DNA of 64,000 nucleotides, from contig NZ_JBIVFT010000001.1 in the NCBI RefSeq assembly GCF_044748305.1, forward strand, positions 372,001 to 436,000, read 5' to 3'. The stretch comes from Arthrobacter_E sp044748305. GTDB taxonomy: Bacteria; Actinomycetota; Actinomycetes; Actinomycetales; Micrococcaceae. Shown piece by piece: positions 49,713 to 59,105 of this stretch; the first letter of the stretch is position 1, and each line of letters opens with the position of its first letter. The notes beneath the pieces are model-generated. The model was not told the DNA's origin. It saw nothing but the letters and a program-made list of their open reading frames with translations, and made no database searches. The translations under genes and the position numbers were made by a program.

Positions 49713-50663
49713 TCAGTTTCCGGCAGGAACCTTGACGGCCTTGCTGCCCGGCTTCCAACCGTCCGGCATGCGCTCGGCGTCGGTCTTGCGCTCCGGGAAC
49801 CACTGCTTGACCAGCTTGGTCCAGGTGCCGTCCGCGATCACGGCGTCCAGAGCCGAGTTCAGGGCGTCCGTCAGTGCCTGGTTGTCCTGAGCGACCGCGT
49901 AGGCGGCGAAGTTCTGGGTGGCGACCTTCTTCTCCCAGATCTTGGTGCCGTCGGACGGCTTGATCTGACCTTCGGCCTGCTGGGAGGGCGCCAGCCAAGC
50001 GTCGATCTGACCGCTCTTCACGTTCGCGTAGGCGGTGTTGTAGTCCGGGTAGCGGACCGGATCGAGGCCCAGCTGGTTGGTGACCATGTCGTCCTGGACG
50101 GTGCCCTGCACGACGCCGACGCGCACGCCGGACTTGAGGTCGGCGATGCTCTGGACCTTGCTGTCATTCTTGGCCACGAGCGCCATGAAGCCGAAGTCGT
50201 AGCCGTTGGTGAAGCTGACGGTCTTGCGGCGGGCGTCCGTGGTGGAGATCGAGGAGGAGCCGACGTCGAACTGCTTGTTCTTCACCTGCGCGAGCAGGCT
50301 CTGGAACTTGGTCGAGGCGAACTGCACCTTCAAGCCCAGCTTGTCGCCCATGGCGCGCAGGAGCTCATTGTCGAAGCCGGTGAAGTTGCCGGACTTGTCG
50401 ATGAAGATGCTGGGCGGAGCGTCGGACAGGGTGCCGACCGTCAGGGTGCCCGGGGTCAGGAGACCGAGCTTGTCCTTCTCGATCTTGTCCAGCGGGGTGA
50501 CGCTGGCGGTGGTGTACTTGTCGGTGCTCTGCTGGTCAGCACCCTTGAGCGCTTCCGTCGGGGTCCCGCTGGACGAGGCGCCCCCGTTGCCGCAGGCAGC
50601 CAGGGACAGCGCCAGGGCCGCGGCGACCGCGCTGGTCTTGAGGAGTTTTCCGGTCAGTTTCAA
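49713..50663 (-). CDS. Amino-acid ABC transporter substrate-binding lipoprotein
   Basis: About 316 residues from TTG 50663. KLLKTSAVAAALALSLAACG is a lipoprotein signal peptide with lipobox LAAC (Cys about residue 22). The mature part is a type II (SBP_bac_3) solute-binding domain: GTLTVGTLSDAPPSIFID, FTGFDNELLRAMGDKLGLKV, VKNKQFDVGSSSISTTDAR and VGVVQGTVQDDM. It captures a polar amino acid outside the membrane. The longer open frame upstream has no start site near the signal peptide, hence the TTG choice. Confidence 0.9.
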   Translation of the reverse strand: MKLTGKLLKTSAVAAALALSLAACGNGGASSSGTPTEALKGADQQSTDKYTTASVTPLDKIEKDKLGLLTPGTLTVGTLSDAPPSIFIDKSGNFTGFDNELLRAMGDKLGLKVQFASTKFQSLLAQVKNKQFDVGSSSISTTDARRKTVSFTNGYDFGFMALVAKNDSKVQSIADLKSGVRVGVVQGTVQDDMVTNQLGLDPVRYPDYNTAYANVKSGQIDAWLAPSQQAEGQIKPSDGTKIWEKKVATQNFAAYAVAQDNQALTDALNSALDAVIADGTWTKLVKQWFPERKTDAERMPDGWKPGSKAVKVPAGN

Positions 50664-51030
50664 AGGTGCGTGCTTTCTCTCGTGCCTTCCCGGCGGGCAG
50701 TGGAGCCGATGGCTCCCGGCGACGGGGATCCGGTCGTGGAAACGGCCCGCACGTGAGGTCACAAAGTTGACACCCGGCACGGGCCGAAGACTGAATTTAA
50801 GTATGGCATGAGCCTCGGGCGCGCTTCATGATCACGTAACATTCGGGGTTGACTTGAAATTATCGAAGAATATTCGATCAAAGGCGAAACGGTCCCGGAA
50901 ACTGTTCCAGCGGGTGCCCGATTGCTGAAGCTCTGCTCGATGCAAGCTGTGGCAACCCTGTGTGAGCTTCGTCTCAACGACGTTGCGGCTCGCACTTTTG
51001 CCCCGCGTCCACACATGCCGGAGCGACTGC
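50664..51030 (-). promoter_or_regulatory. Intergenic region with promoter of the ABC importer
   Basis: An A/T-rich block near 50790-50880 stands out from the GC-rich surroundings and probably carries the promoter. It includes the inverted repeat ATCGAA-GAATA-TTCGAT (50862-50878). No gene is seen in this 367-bp stretch. Confidence 0.5.
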
Positions 51031-51762
51031 TCAGAAGCCGCCCCGGTCCGGTTCCTGAGGCGGGAGCACGGGCCAGTCTCCTTCAACGACGGCGGTGGGT
51101 TTGGTCCTGCGCAGATACTGCTGGAAGTCTGCCGCCTGGGCCGCCGCCCACTCGACCTGCAAGCGGTGCAGCGCGGCGGCGGACATGCCGATCTTCGGGA
51201 ATTTCACGGCCATCGCATCGAGCAGTTTGATCGTGGCCAGCGCGTCCGCCGCAGAGGTGTGGGCGTTCTCCAGGCGTATCTTGTACTCCTCGCACAGCGC
51301 ACCGAGGGTTCGCGGGCCCTTGCGGTAGCGGTCCACCTGCTTGTTGATGATGAAGGGGTCCAGCACCGGGAAGCGGCTCACTTGCGGCACTCCGTAGCGG
51401 GCGCATTCCGCAGCGAGCACGGTGAAGTCATAGTTGGCGTTGAACGCCATGACCGGCACGCCATCGTCGAACAATGCCTGAATCGTATTGCGGAGTTCGA
51501 CGACGACGGCGGCTGCCGGCCGTCCTTCCGCGCGGGCCTTCGCTGTGGTGATGCCGTGCACTTCACTGGCCTCCGCGGGGATCTCCACCCCGGGATCCGC
51601 CAGCCATTCGTGCTCCTGAAGCACCGCGCCCTTCGCATCGACCACGATCAGGGAAGCGGTGACGATCCTGGCGGCGCGGGAGTTCTTGCCGGTCGTCTCC
51701 ACATCGAAGGCCGCCCGGGGCCCGGCGTTCCAGGTGCTGTCATTCCGCTGCGCTGTGCTCAT
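51031..51762 (-). CDS. DnaQ-like 3'-5' exonuclease
   Basis: 243 residues. Exo I AAFDVETTGKNS (Asp-x-Glu), Exo II VMAFNANYDFTVLAAECARY and Exo III AHTSAADALATIKLLDAM with the third Asp: the DEDDh family of proofreading-type exonucleases. It degrades DNA (or RNA) from 3' ends, using two metal ions. Alone, without polymerase domain, as in many actinobacteria. Adjacent to the DNA-repair block but on the opposite strand. Confidence 0.92.
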   Translation of the reverse strand: MSTAQRNDSTWNAGPRAAFDVETTGKNSRAARIVTASLIVVDAKGAVLQEHEWLADPGVEIPAEASEVHGITTAKARAEGRPAAAVVVELRNTIQALFDDGVPVMAFNANYDFTVLAAECARYGVPQVSRFPVLDPFIINKQVDRYRKGPRTLGALCEEYKIRLENAHTSAADALATIKLLDAMAVKFPKIGMSAAALHRLQVEWAAAQAADFQQYLRRTKPTAVVEGDWPVLPPQEPDRGGF

Positions 51763-51831
51763 GCCTCAACGCTACCCGGCGGCACGGACAGGAAACGCGG
51801 ACTCGTACCCGGCTCACCTACGCTGGTGCCC

Positions 51832-52236
51832 ATGCGCGAGGAATTCATTGATGCGGTGCGGCGGGTGGTCGCGATGGTGCCGGCGGGAAGCGCCGTGGCG
51901 TACAGCGACATCTCCGATCTGCTGCAACAGGGCGGCCCCCGGCAGATCGGTCGCGTGATGGCGCGGCATTCCGAGGGGCTTTGCTGGTGGCGGGTCCTGA
52001 GAGCGAGCGGGGAGGCGCCCGCCGGTCATGAGCTTGAGGCGTTCCGTCTCTACCGGGCGGAGAAGACGCCTCTGAGGGGCGAGGTGGAACGCTTCGACAG
52101 GAGCGGAGAGGGTCGCTGGCGCGTGGACTTCCCCACCGCCCGATGGGCTCCCAGCGCGGCGGACTTCGACGCCGTCGACGCCATCGCGGACGAACTGAGG
52201 GCTCATCTGGAGGCTCCCGGCCAGGTGGTGGAATAA
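51832..52236 (+). CDS. Alkyltransferase-like (MGMT C-terminal domain) DNA-binding protein
   Basis: 134 residues. VAMVPAGSAVAYSDISDLL, GPRQIGRVMARHSEGLCWWR and VLRASGEAPAGHELEAFRLY follow the MGMT DNA-binding domain (winged helix). The active-site motif PCHR of O6-alkylguanine transferases is absent: the region reads RHSEGLCWWRV. It is therefore an alkyltransferase-like protein that would bind alkylated guanines without transferring the group and hand them to excision repair. It stands just upstream of adnA, an order also seen in mycobacteria (Rv3204 near Rv3202c/Rv3201c). Confidence 0.85.
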   Translation: MREEFIDAVRRVVAMVPAGSAVAYSDISDLLQQGGPRQIGRVMARHSEGLCWWRVLRASGEAPAGHELEAFRLYRAEKTPLRGEVERFDRSGEGRWRVDFPTARWAPSAADFDAVDAIADELRAHLEAPGQVVE

Positions 52237-52257
52237 CTGTCAGTGGCCCGTGATGGA

Positions 52258-55200
52258 ATGAATCCCGTGACGGACGAACTGAGGAGAGCACAGCCCGGTG
52301 GGCGCGAGCGAGTGAAGCCCGTGCTGCTGGCGCCCCTGGAAAAGGCCGGGAAGCGTCCTCGTCTCAGTCCAGACCAGGAGGCCGTTGCAGAACTGGTCCG
52401 GGGTAGTGGGCCTGCGGTGCTCTGGGGCGCTCCGGGCACTGGGAAGTCCACTGTTCTGGTGGAGTCCGCGGTGCGGAGAGTCGAAGCGGGCGAAGCCGAC
52501 CCCGAACGGATCCTCGTCCTGGCCCCCAGCCGCGCATCGTCGGCGGCGCTTCGTGACCGGCTGACCGGGAGCCTCGGCCGGAGCCTGGGCACCACCCCTG
52601 CGAGAAGCTGGGCCTCATATGCCTTCGATGTGATCCGTCGTGCCCATCGAGAGGGGATCCTGGGCCTGGACGGGCCGCCTCGTCTCCTGTCGGGTCCTGA
52701 GCAGGATCAGGTCATCAAGGACCTCCTCTCGGCACCGGGCCGTGAACGGTCCTGGCCGAGGGATCTGAACGCCGCGCTCGCCACCAGGGGGTTCCGTCAG
52801 GAGGTCCGGGAACTTTTCGATCGCTTGATCGAGCATGACGGCGAAGCCGAAGACCTGGAAGATCTCGCAGTCCGTCTGGGGCGGCCCGAGTGGTCTGCGG
52901 CCTCGCACTTCTACCGGGAGTACCGGGACGTGATGGACCTGCGGAATTCGGGCGCCTTCGACCCGGCGGGGATCATCGCCGCGGCACGGCAGGTCTTCGC
53001 GCTTTCGCCGGAGTTCCTCGCAGCAGAACGGGATCGCTTGGACCTGATCCTCGTAGACGATCTTCACGAGGCGAGTTGGTCCGTCTATGAGCTGTTCCTG
53101 GATCTCTGCCAGGGCAAGGATGTCCTGGCCACCGTCTGCCCCGACACGGCGGTTCAGGGCTTCCGAGGGGCCCGTCCGGACCTTGTGCCGCAGTTGGCGC
53201 GGCAACTGGGCGGTCCAGAGGGGCCGGCCCAAGTCCACGAGCTGACCGTGTCCCATCGCCTGCCTGACAGAGTGGCCTCCGCGTACCTCCGGGCCGCGGA
53301 GAGAATTCCCCGGGGCGCCGATGCCCTCCGGGGTCGGGTGCTCTCGGCGGTCCCGGGAACGGCCGGGCGATCCGAAGACCCGGTGGACGCGGAAGCGGCT
53401 CCCACCGAAGAAGAGGTCACTGCGACGGTCTTCCATGGCAGCGGACACGAACTGCGCTATCTGGCAGGACAGATCCAGGCTGAGCATCTCAAGGGTGGCC
53501 GAGGCCTGGAAGACATGGCGGTACTGGTTCGCAATGGAGCTGAAGTGGCCCGCGTCCAGCGCTATCTGCTTTCGCGAGGCATCCCGGTTCGGGTGGCGCT
53601 GGGAGAGACCGCCGTGCGCGATGAGATCGCGGTGCGCCCGTTGCTGGAGATCATGGGAATCGTGCTCGGCCAGGCCGAGCTGGATCCCGAAAGAGCGGTC
53701 GCCCTCCTATCGTCCCGTGTGGGGGGCGCGTCCAGTCTGGACATCCGACGGCTGCGGCAGCGGCTCCGGACCGTGGAGCGAGCGTCGGGCGGTGGCCGCA
53801 ACAGCGACGAACTGCTGATCGATGCGCTCAACGAGCCGCACTGGCTTGAGGACCTCGGACTGGAGGCACGTCACGCCGTGCGGATCGCCCGGATGCTCGC
53901 GGCGGGCCACCGCGCGGCTGCCGAGCCGGCCGCCAATGGTGAGACTGTCCTCTGGGCGGTCTGGAAGGCCTCAGCATTGGCGACGCCGTGGGCTGAGACC
54001 GCTCTGGACTCGGGGCCTTCGGGAGCGCGTGCCGACCGGGACCTGGACGCGGTGATGGCGCTCTTTGAAAGCGCGGAACGATTCGCCACGCAGTTCCCGG
54101 GCTCCGGGGCCGCCCAGTTCTACGACTACCTGACCACGCAGGAACTCCCCATGGACACGTTGACCGCCCGGCCACCCGTCGAGGAAGCGGTGGAGATCCT
54201 CACCCCGGCCGGTGCGGCAGGTCGGGAATGGCCGGTGGTCTTCATCGCAGGAGTTCAGGAAGGCGTCTGGCCTAATACCCGGTTACGCGGCGAACTGCTC
54301 GGCAACACACTCCTGGCCGATGCGCTGGAACACGGCGCCGAAGTAGCGCTGCAGCAGGGCCCGGGGGAACGGCTCCGTGCGGTTCGCACGGACGAACTGC
54401 GGACCTTCGCGTGCGCACTGAGCCGGGCCTCGGAACGCATGGTCCTGACCGCCGTCGACGACGGAGAAACCAGTCCTTCAGCGTTCCTCGAACTGGCGGT
54501 GCCCGGGGCGTCGGACACCGTCGAACGTGAGACGGGCAGGGCGATGGACCTGCGGTCCTTGGTGTCGGAGCTTCGTCGCGAGTCCGAAGAACACCATGCT
54601 GCCAGGATCGCGGCTCAGCCGGTGGACCGTGCCGACCTCCGTCCGGACCGGAGGACGGTCTCAGGCGGGGGTGCGTTTTCTGAGGGGCGACTGCTCACGG
54701 AGGAGGAGTCCGCGGACGCAGCAGCCGTGCTGGCCTTGCTGTCCCGCCACGGGGTCCCCGGAGCGAACCCTGCGCAGTGGTGGGGCCTTCTTCCGGCCAG
54801 TACCGAGGACCATCTGGTGCCCGATGGCGGAACGGTCGTCGTCTCGCCCTCGAAAGTGGAGAAGGCACACGACTCTCCGCTGGAATGGTTCGTCCCAGCC
54901 GCCGGCGGTGAAGCCCACACGGATTTCGCGCGCAGCCTCGGAACCCTGATCCATGCCATCGCCGCGGACCTTCCGCGGGCGGGGCTGGACGAGTACCTGG
55001 AATCACTGGAGAAGCGCTGGCCCGAACTCGGCCTGCCGGAGGGGTGGGAGAACGATGCTCTGCGGCGCAGGGCCGAGCAGATGCTCTTCAAACTGGCCTC
55101 CTACGTCGCCTCGTTGCAGGCGTCCGGCCGAACGCTGACGGCTGTGGAGATCGACTTCGCTGTCGACCTCCCAGAGGCCATCGAGGTCCCGGACACGAAG

Positions 55201-55671
55201 GGAACCACTGCGAAGGGAAGCGCCGCGGAGACCGTGCGGACCGTTCAGGCCCGTATCCGGGGTCAGATCGACCGGCTGGAGGTCGACGCCGAAGGGCGCG
55301 CCTACGTCGTGGACCTCAAGACCGGCAAGAGCAAGCCGAAGAAGGATGAGATCGACCGGCACGCTCAGCTGGGCACCTATCAGGCGGCCATCAACCACGG
55401 AGCCTTCGCCGACGGCGACACCGCCCTGGCCTCCAGCGGCGGTGCTGCGCTGGTCCAGCTCGGGGACTCCACCAAGGGATTCACCGAGCAGCAGCAGCCG
55501 GCGTTGGAGTCCGAGGACGGTTGGGCCATGGAACTGGTCCACGAGGCCGCCGGCGCCATGGCCGGCAACGAATTCGAGGCCCGGCACGAATCTGCGGGGA
55601 CGCCTTTCGGGGGATGCAAGACCCCCGAGGTCTGCCCGCTCTGTCACTCCGGAAGGCAGGTCACCGAATGA
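52258..55671 (+). CDS. adnA: AdnA-like helicase-nuclease subunit (UvrD/PcrA-type with C-terminal RecB nuclease)
   Basis: About 1137 residues from ATG 52258 (GTG 52243 is the alternative). Walker A LWGAPGTGKSTVLVESA; Walker B is LILVDDLHEASW, with Asp where UvrD helicases have Glu, as in the AdnA family. The C-terminal PD-(D/E)XK nuclease has YVVDLKTGKSKPKKDE and AQLGTYQAAI, followed by GGCKTPEVCPLCHSG, whose Cys residues fit an Fe-S cluster. With AdnB it forms the mycobacterial-type end-resecting motor for double-strand break repair. It overlaps adnB by four bases. Confidence 0.92.
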   Translation: MNPVTDELRRAQPGGRERVKPVLLAPLEKAGKRPRLSPDQEAVAELVRGSGPAVLWGAPGTGKSTVLVESAVRRVEAGEADPERILVLAPSRASSAALRDRLTGSLGRSLGTTPARSWASYAFDVIRRAHREGILGLDGPPRLLSGPEQDQVIKDLLSAPGRERSWPRDLNAALATRGFRQEVRELFDRLIEHDGEAEDLEDLAVRLGRPEWSAASHFYREYRDVMDLRNSGAFDPAGIIAAARQVFALSPEFLAAERDRLDLILVDDLHEASWSVYELFLDLCQGKDVLATVCPDTAVQGFRGARPDLVPQLARQLGGPEGPAQVHELTVSHRLPDRVASAYLRAAERIPRGADALRGRVLSAVPGTAGRSEDPVDAEAAPTEEEVTATVFHGSGHELRYLAGQIQAEHLKGGRGLEDMAVLVRNGAEVARVQRYLLSRGIPVRVALGETAVRDEIAVRPLLEIMGIVLGQAELDPERAVALLSSRVGGASSLDIRRLRQRLRTVERASGGGRNSDELLIDALNEPHWLEDLGLEARHAVRIARMLAAGHRAAAEPAANGETVLWAVWKASALATPWAETALDSGPSGARADRDLDAVMALFESAERFATQFPGSGAAQFYDYLTTQELPMDTLTARPPVEEAVEILTPAGAAGREWPVVFIAGVQEGVWPNTRLRGELLGNTLLADALEHGAEVALQQGPGERLRAVRTDELRTFACALSRASERMVLTAVDDGETSPSAFLELAVPGASDTVERETGRAMDLRSLVSELRRESEEHHAARIAAQPVDRADLRPDRRTVSGGGAFSEGRLLTEEESADAAAVLALLSRHGVPGANPAQWWGLLPASTEDHLVPDGGTVVVSPSKVEKAHDSPLEWFVPAAGGEAHTDFARSLGTLIHAIAADLPRAGLDEYLESLEKRWPELGLPEGWENDALRRRAEQMLFKLASYVASLQASGRTLTAVEIDFAVDLPEAIEVPDTKGTTAKGSAAETVRTVQARIRGQIDRLEVDAEGRAYVVDLKTGKSKPKKDEIDRHAQLGTYQAAINHGAFADGDTALASSGGAALVQLGDSTKGFTEQQQPALESEDGWAMELVHEAAGAMAGNEFEARHESAGTPFGGCKTPEVCPLCHSGRQVTE

Positions 55672-58600
55672 CCACTCAGCACACGGGCACCATCTCGCCG
55701 GAGGAACTGGCGGCCCTGCTCGGCGCGAACACGCCCACCGAGGAACAGTCCCGGATCATTTCAGCGCCCTTGGAACCGCTTCTGGTGATCGCCGGTGCGG
55801 GTTCCGGGAAGACCGCGACCATGACCGAGCGAGTGGTCTGGTTGGTGGCCAACGGTCTGGTGGCTCCTGAAGAGGTGCTGGGTGTGACGTTCACCCGGAA
55901 GGCCGCCGGTGAACTCTCTCACCGGATCCGTCACGCTCTCCGGCAATTCGCGCAGGTCAATCAGAGAGTCCGTGCGGTCCCGGTGGAGCTGGACATCGAT
56001 GAGCTGCATGATCCACGAGTCTCCACCTACCACTCCTATGCCAACTCCCTGGTGGGCGATTTCGGTCTGCGTCTCGGTGTGGAGCGGGACGTCACCCTCA
56101 TGGGCCCGGCCCAGTCGTGGCAATTGGCCAGCCAGGTGGTCGAGGGCTATGACGGGGCGATGGACTTCGTGGACTCCGCGAAGTCGACGCTGGTCAGTGG
56201 CGTCATCACACTGGCCGGTGAGTGCTCGGAGCATCTGCGCCCGGCCGTGGCGGATGCTCCTTATCGCGGTGCAGCAGCCCGCCAGAGTCTGGATGAGTGG
56301 CTGGAAGAACTGCTCGGCCTCTACGAGTCCTTGCCTCCGAAGGCCGGCGGCCGGTCGGCAGACGGTGCAGTCGGCACGTTGAAGACGCGTTTCAAGACCC
56401 GGATCGCCCTGGCACGGATGGTGGGTCGTTACGCCCGGGCCAAACAGGAACGCGGGCTGCTGGACTACGGCGACCTCGTCTCGTTGGCTGCCACGATCGC
56501 GCAGGATGTCCCGGCGGCCAGGGAACTTGAGCGCGCCAGGAGTCGCGTGGTGATCCTGGACGAGTTCCAGGACACCTCGCACGCCCAGATGGTCCTGTTC
56601 TCGGAACTGTTCGGTGACGGCCACGCCGTGACCGCCGTCGGCGACCCGAACCAGTCCATCTACGGATTCCGCGGGGCTTCCGCCGGTCAGCTGTTCCGGT
56701 TCAACGAAGCCTTCCCCCGGCAGACCGGCGAAGGGACGCTGGAACCCTCCGGCACCGCGTATCTGACGACGGCGTGGCGCAACGGTGAAGACATCCTCGG
56801 CGCCGCGAATGCGGTAGCCGCCCCGCTGTCGAAGACCGGGCACGGTGCTGGCGTCCCGGAATTGCGCGCGCGTCCAGGCGCCGTGCGGGGCAGGGTGGTC
56901 CTGGCACGGTTCGCCGATCAGGAGAGCGAGGCGTCCGCACTTGCCGACGACATCCTCTCGTTGCGCTCAGGCCCCGGCAATGGGAAGACCATTTCAGTGC
57001 TCTGCCGTAAGCGCTCTCAGATGTTGCCGGTCCAGGACGCTCTGGAACGCCGGGGCATCCCGTACGAAGTGGTCGGTCTCGGAGGGCTCCTCGAAACGCC
57101 GGAGATCATGGATCTGACAGCCACGCTCCACGTGCTGGCCGATCCCGGAAGGTCCGACAAACTCATGAGGCTCATGGCCGGCGCCCGATGGAGGATCGGG
57201 CCCGCCGATCTCATGACCTTGCGGGAGTGGTCGGCGCAGCTCGCGCGCCGTCGTACCGGTCTGAGCGTTCCGGAGGACAGCGGAGACCGCGACGACATCG
57301 CCCCGACTCCGGATCCGGTGGACGATTCCAGCCTGGTCGAGGCCCTCGACCAGCTGCCCGGCGCAGAGTGGACGTCCCCGTCCGGCCGGACGCTGAGCGT
57401 TCCGGGCTTCCATCGCTTGGAGATGCTGTCCCAGGAACTGCGCAGGCTCCGCGGCCATCTCGGACACGAACTCGTCGACCTGGTTGCCGATGTGGAGCGT
57501 GCAATGCTTCTGGACATCGAAGTGGAGGCGCGGGGCGGCCGGAGCCTGCACGCGGCGCGACGAAATCTTGAGGCTTTCACGGAGCAGCTGCTCCAATTCA
57601 ACCGGAGCAACGAGCGGGTGGACGTTCTCGCGTTCCTGGCCTGGCTGGAAACCGCGGCGAGGGAGGAGAACGGTCTGGCTGCGGCCCCGGGGGAACCCGA
57701 CCCGGAGGCCGTGCAGATTCTCACCGTCCATGCCTCCAAGGGACTCGAATGGGATGCGGTCTTCGTCCCCGGCCTGAACGCCAAGGACTTCCCCTCCGAC
57801 CGGGCCGCGCATTGGGATGCGGAGATCGCGACGTTGCCATGGCCCCTGCGTGGAGACCACGCGAGTCTGCCGGAGTGGGACGTGAGCGAGCAGGGGCAGG
57901 CCGAATGGACCCGGTCCGCCAAGCTCTTCGCAGACGAGGCCAAGGACCATGCGGTGCTCGAGGAACGGCGTCTCGCTTATGTGGCGTACACCCGGGCGAA
58001 GGATGTTCTCTGGGTCTCCAGCCACGCCTTCGGCACCTCTGCGTCGCTGAAGATGATGTCCGATTTCCTGACCGAACTCCTGCCGATGGCAGAAGAGCCG
58101 GAGCCTCGGGCGGTGCTTCACGCGCGGAGCCTGGGAGAAGAAGACCTGCCGGAGAAGAACCCCCTGACCGCACGGGTCCGCCGGGCGGTCTGGCCTTACG
58201 ATCCGCTGGAAGGTCCACGGGACGCCGAGACCGGGGAGCGGAGGAGCCTCGTTCCCGGGCGCCGGGCTGCCCTGGAGGCATCGGCTCATCAGCTTCAGGC
58301 ATTCCTGACGTCGGCCGCGGACGAACAAGGCGCCGTGCCGGAGGTTCACACCGCGAGAGGGAAAGCCTGGCGTGAGGACGCCTTGCTGTTGCTCGCAGCC
58401 AGGGAACGGCAGCCCCGTCGTCACGAGGTCCGACTGCCACCCCATATCTCCGCCTCCACGCTCGTGGAACTCGGCAAGGACCCTGACGCGGTGGCCCGCC
58501 AGATGCGCCGGCCGGTCCCCAGGGAACCGGGACAGGCTGCCCGGAAGGGCACCGTGTTCCACGGCTGGGTCGAACAGTTCTACGGGCAGGCCGGCATGCT

Positions 58601-59027
58601 GGATCTGGACGAGCCACTCACGGAGGATGCCGGGCTCGACACGGCTCTCGGCGTGGACGAACTCATCGGACGCTTCAAAGAATCGGCCTGGGCGGACCGC
58701 ACCCCTGCTCATCTTGAGGCTCCGGTGGAGACGGCGGTCGGCCCCGTGGTGGTGCGCGGGAGGATCGATGCCGTGTTCCAGGATGCCGATGGCGCCTGGG
58801 ACCTGATCGACTGGAAGACGGGGCGTGCACCCCGGGACGAGCGGGATCTGGCGGAGAAAGCGGTGCAGCTCGCCGTCTATCGCCTGGCATGGTCCCGCTT
58901 GCGGAACGTACCCCTTGAGTCGGTGCGTGCGGCGTTCTATTACGTCGTGGACGGTACGGAGCTGAGGCCGCACGATCTAGCAGATGCAGCTCAGCTGGAG
59001 GCCTTGGTCACCCGCGCCCTGGGCTGA
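55668..59027 (+). CDS. adnB: AdnB-like helicase-nuclease subunit
   Basis: 1119 residues from ATG 55668. UvrD-type motor: Q-motif TPTEEQSRIISAPLEPLLVI, Walker A AGAGSGKTATMTERVVWLV, motif Ia GVTFTRKAAGELSHRI, Walker B VVILDEFQDTSHAQM (true DExx), motif III GDPNQSIYGFRGAS, motif V ILTVHASKGLEWDAVFVPG and motif VI YVAYTRAKDVL. The nuclease domain at the C-terminus has GRIDAVFQDADGAWDLIDWK and KAVQLAVYRLAW. It is the active motor partner of AdnA, acting at DNA ends in the cytosol. The stop is followed by a hairpin. Confidence 0.94.
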   Translation: MTTQHTGTISPEELAALLGANTPTEEQSRIISAPLEPLLVIAGAGSGKTATMTERVVWLVANGLVAPEEVLGVTFTRKAAGELSHRIRHALRQFAQVNQRVRAVPVELDIDELHDPRVSTYHSYANSLVGDFGLRLGVERDVTLMGPAQSWQLASQVVEGYDGAMDFVDSAKSTLVSGVITLAGECSEHLRPAVADAPYRGAAARQSLDEWLEELLGLYESLPPKAGGRSADGAVGTLKTRFKTRIALARMVGRYARAKQERGLLDYGDLVSLAATIAQDVPAARELERARSRVVILDEFQDTSHAQMVLFSELFGDGHAVTAVGDPNQSIYGFRGASAGQLFRFNEAFPRQTGEGTLEPSGTAYLTTAWRNGEDILGAANAVAAPLSKTGHGAGVPELRARPGAVRGRVVLARFADQESEASALADDILSLRSGPGNGKTISVLCRKRSQMLPVQDALERRGIPYEVVGLGGLLETPEIMDLTATLHVLADPGRSDKLMRLMAGARWRIGPADLMTLREWSAQLARRRTGLSVPEDSGDRDDIAPTPDPVDDSSLVEALDQLPGAEWTSPSGRTLSVPGFHRLEMLSQELRRLRGHLGHELVDLVADVERAMLLDIEVEARGGRSLHAARRNLEAFTEQLLQFNRSNERVDVLAFLAWLETAAREENGLAAAPGEPDPEAVQILTVHASKGLEWDAVFVPGLNAKDFPSDRAAHWDAEIATLPWPLRGDHASLPEWDVSEQGQAEWTRSAKLFADEAKDHAVLEERRLAYVAYTRAKDVLWVSSHAFGTSASLKMMSDFLTELLPMAEEPEPRAVLHARSLGEEDLPEKNPLTARVRRAVWPYDPLEGPRDAETGERRSLVPGRRAALEASAHQLQAFLTSAADEQGAVPEVHTARGKAWREDALLLLAARERQPRRHEVRLPPHISASTLVELGKDPDAVARQMRRPVPREPGQAARKGTVFHGWVEQFYGQAGMLDLDEPLTEDAGLDTALGVDELIGRFKESAWADRTPAHLEAPVETAVGPVVVRGRIDAVFQDADGAWDLIDWKTGRAPRDERDLAEKAVQLAVYRLAWSRLRNVPLESVRAAFYYVVDGTELRPHDLADAAQLEALVTRALG

Positions 59028-59065
59028 GCGTGCTGGGCAGAGCGTGCTGGGCTGAGCATGCGGCC

Positions 59066-59101
59066 GCCGTCGTCGCCCGGGAATTCGCGGGCGACGACGG
59101 C
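59066..59101. terminator. Bidirectional hairpin between adnB and the phosphotransferase gene
   Basis: GCCGTCGTCGCCC (59066-59078) / GGGCGACGACGGC (59089-59101) with a 10-nt loop. It lies in the 78-bp gap between two convergent stops. Upstream, GAGC-GTGCTGGG is repeated three times (59028-59055). Confidence 0.75.
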
Positions 59102-59105
59102 GCCG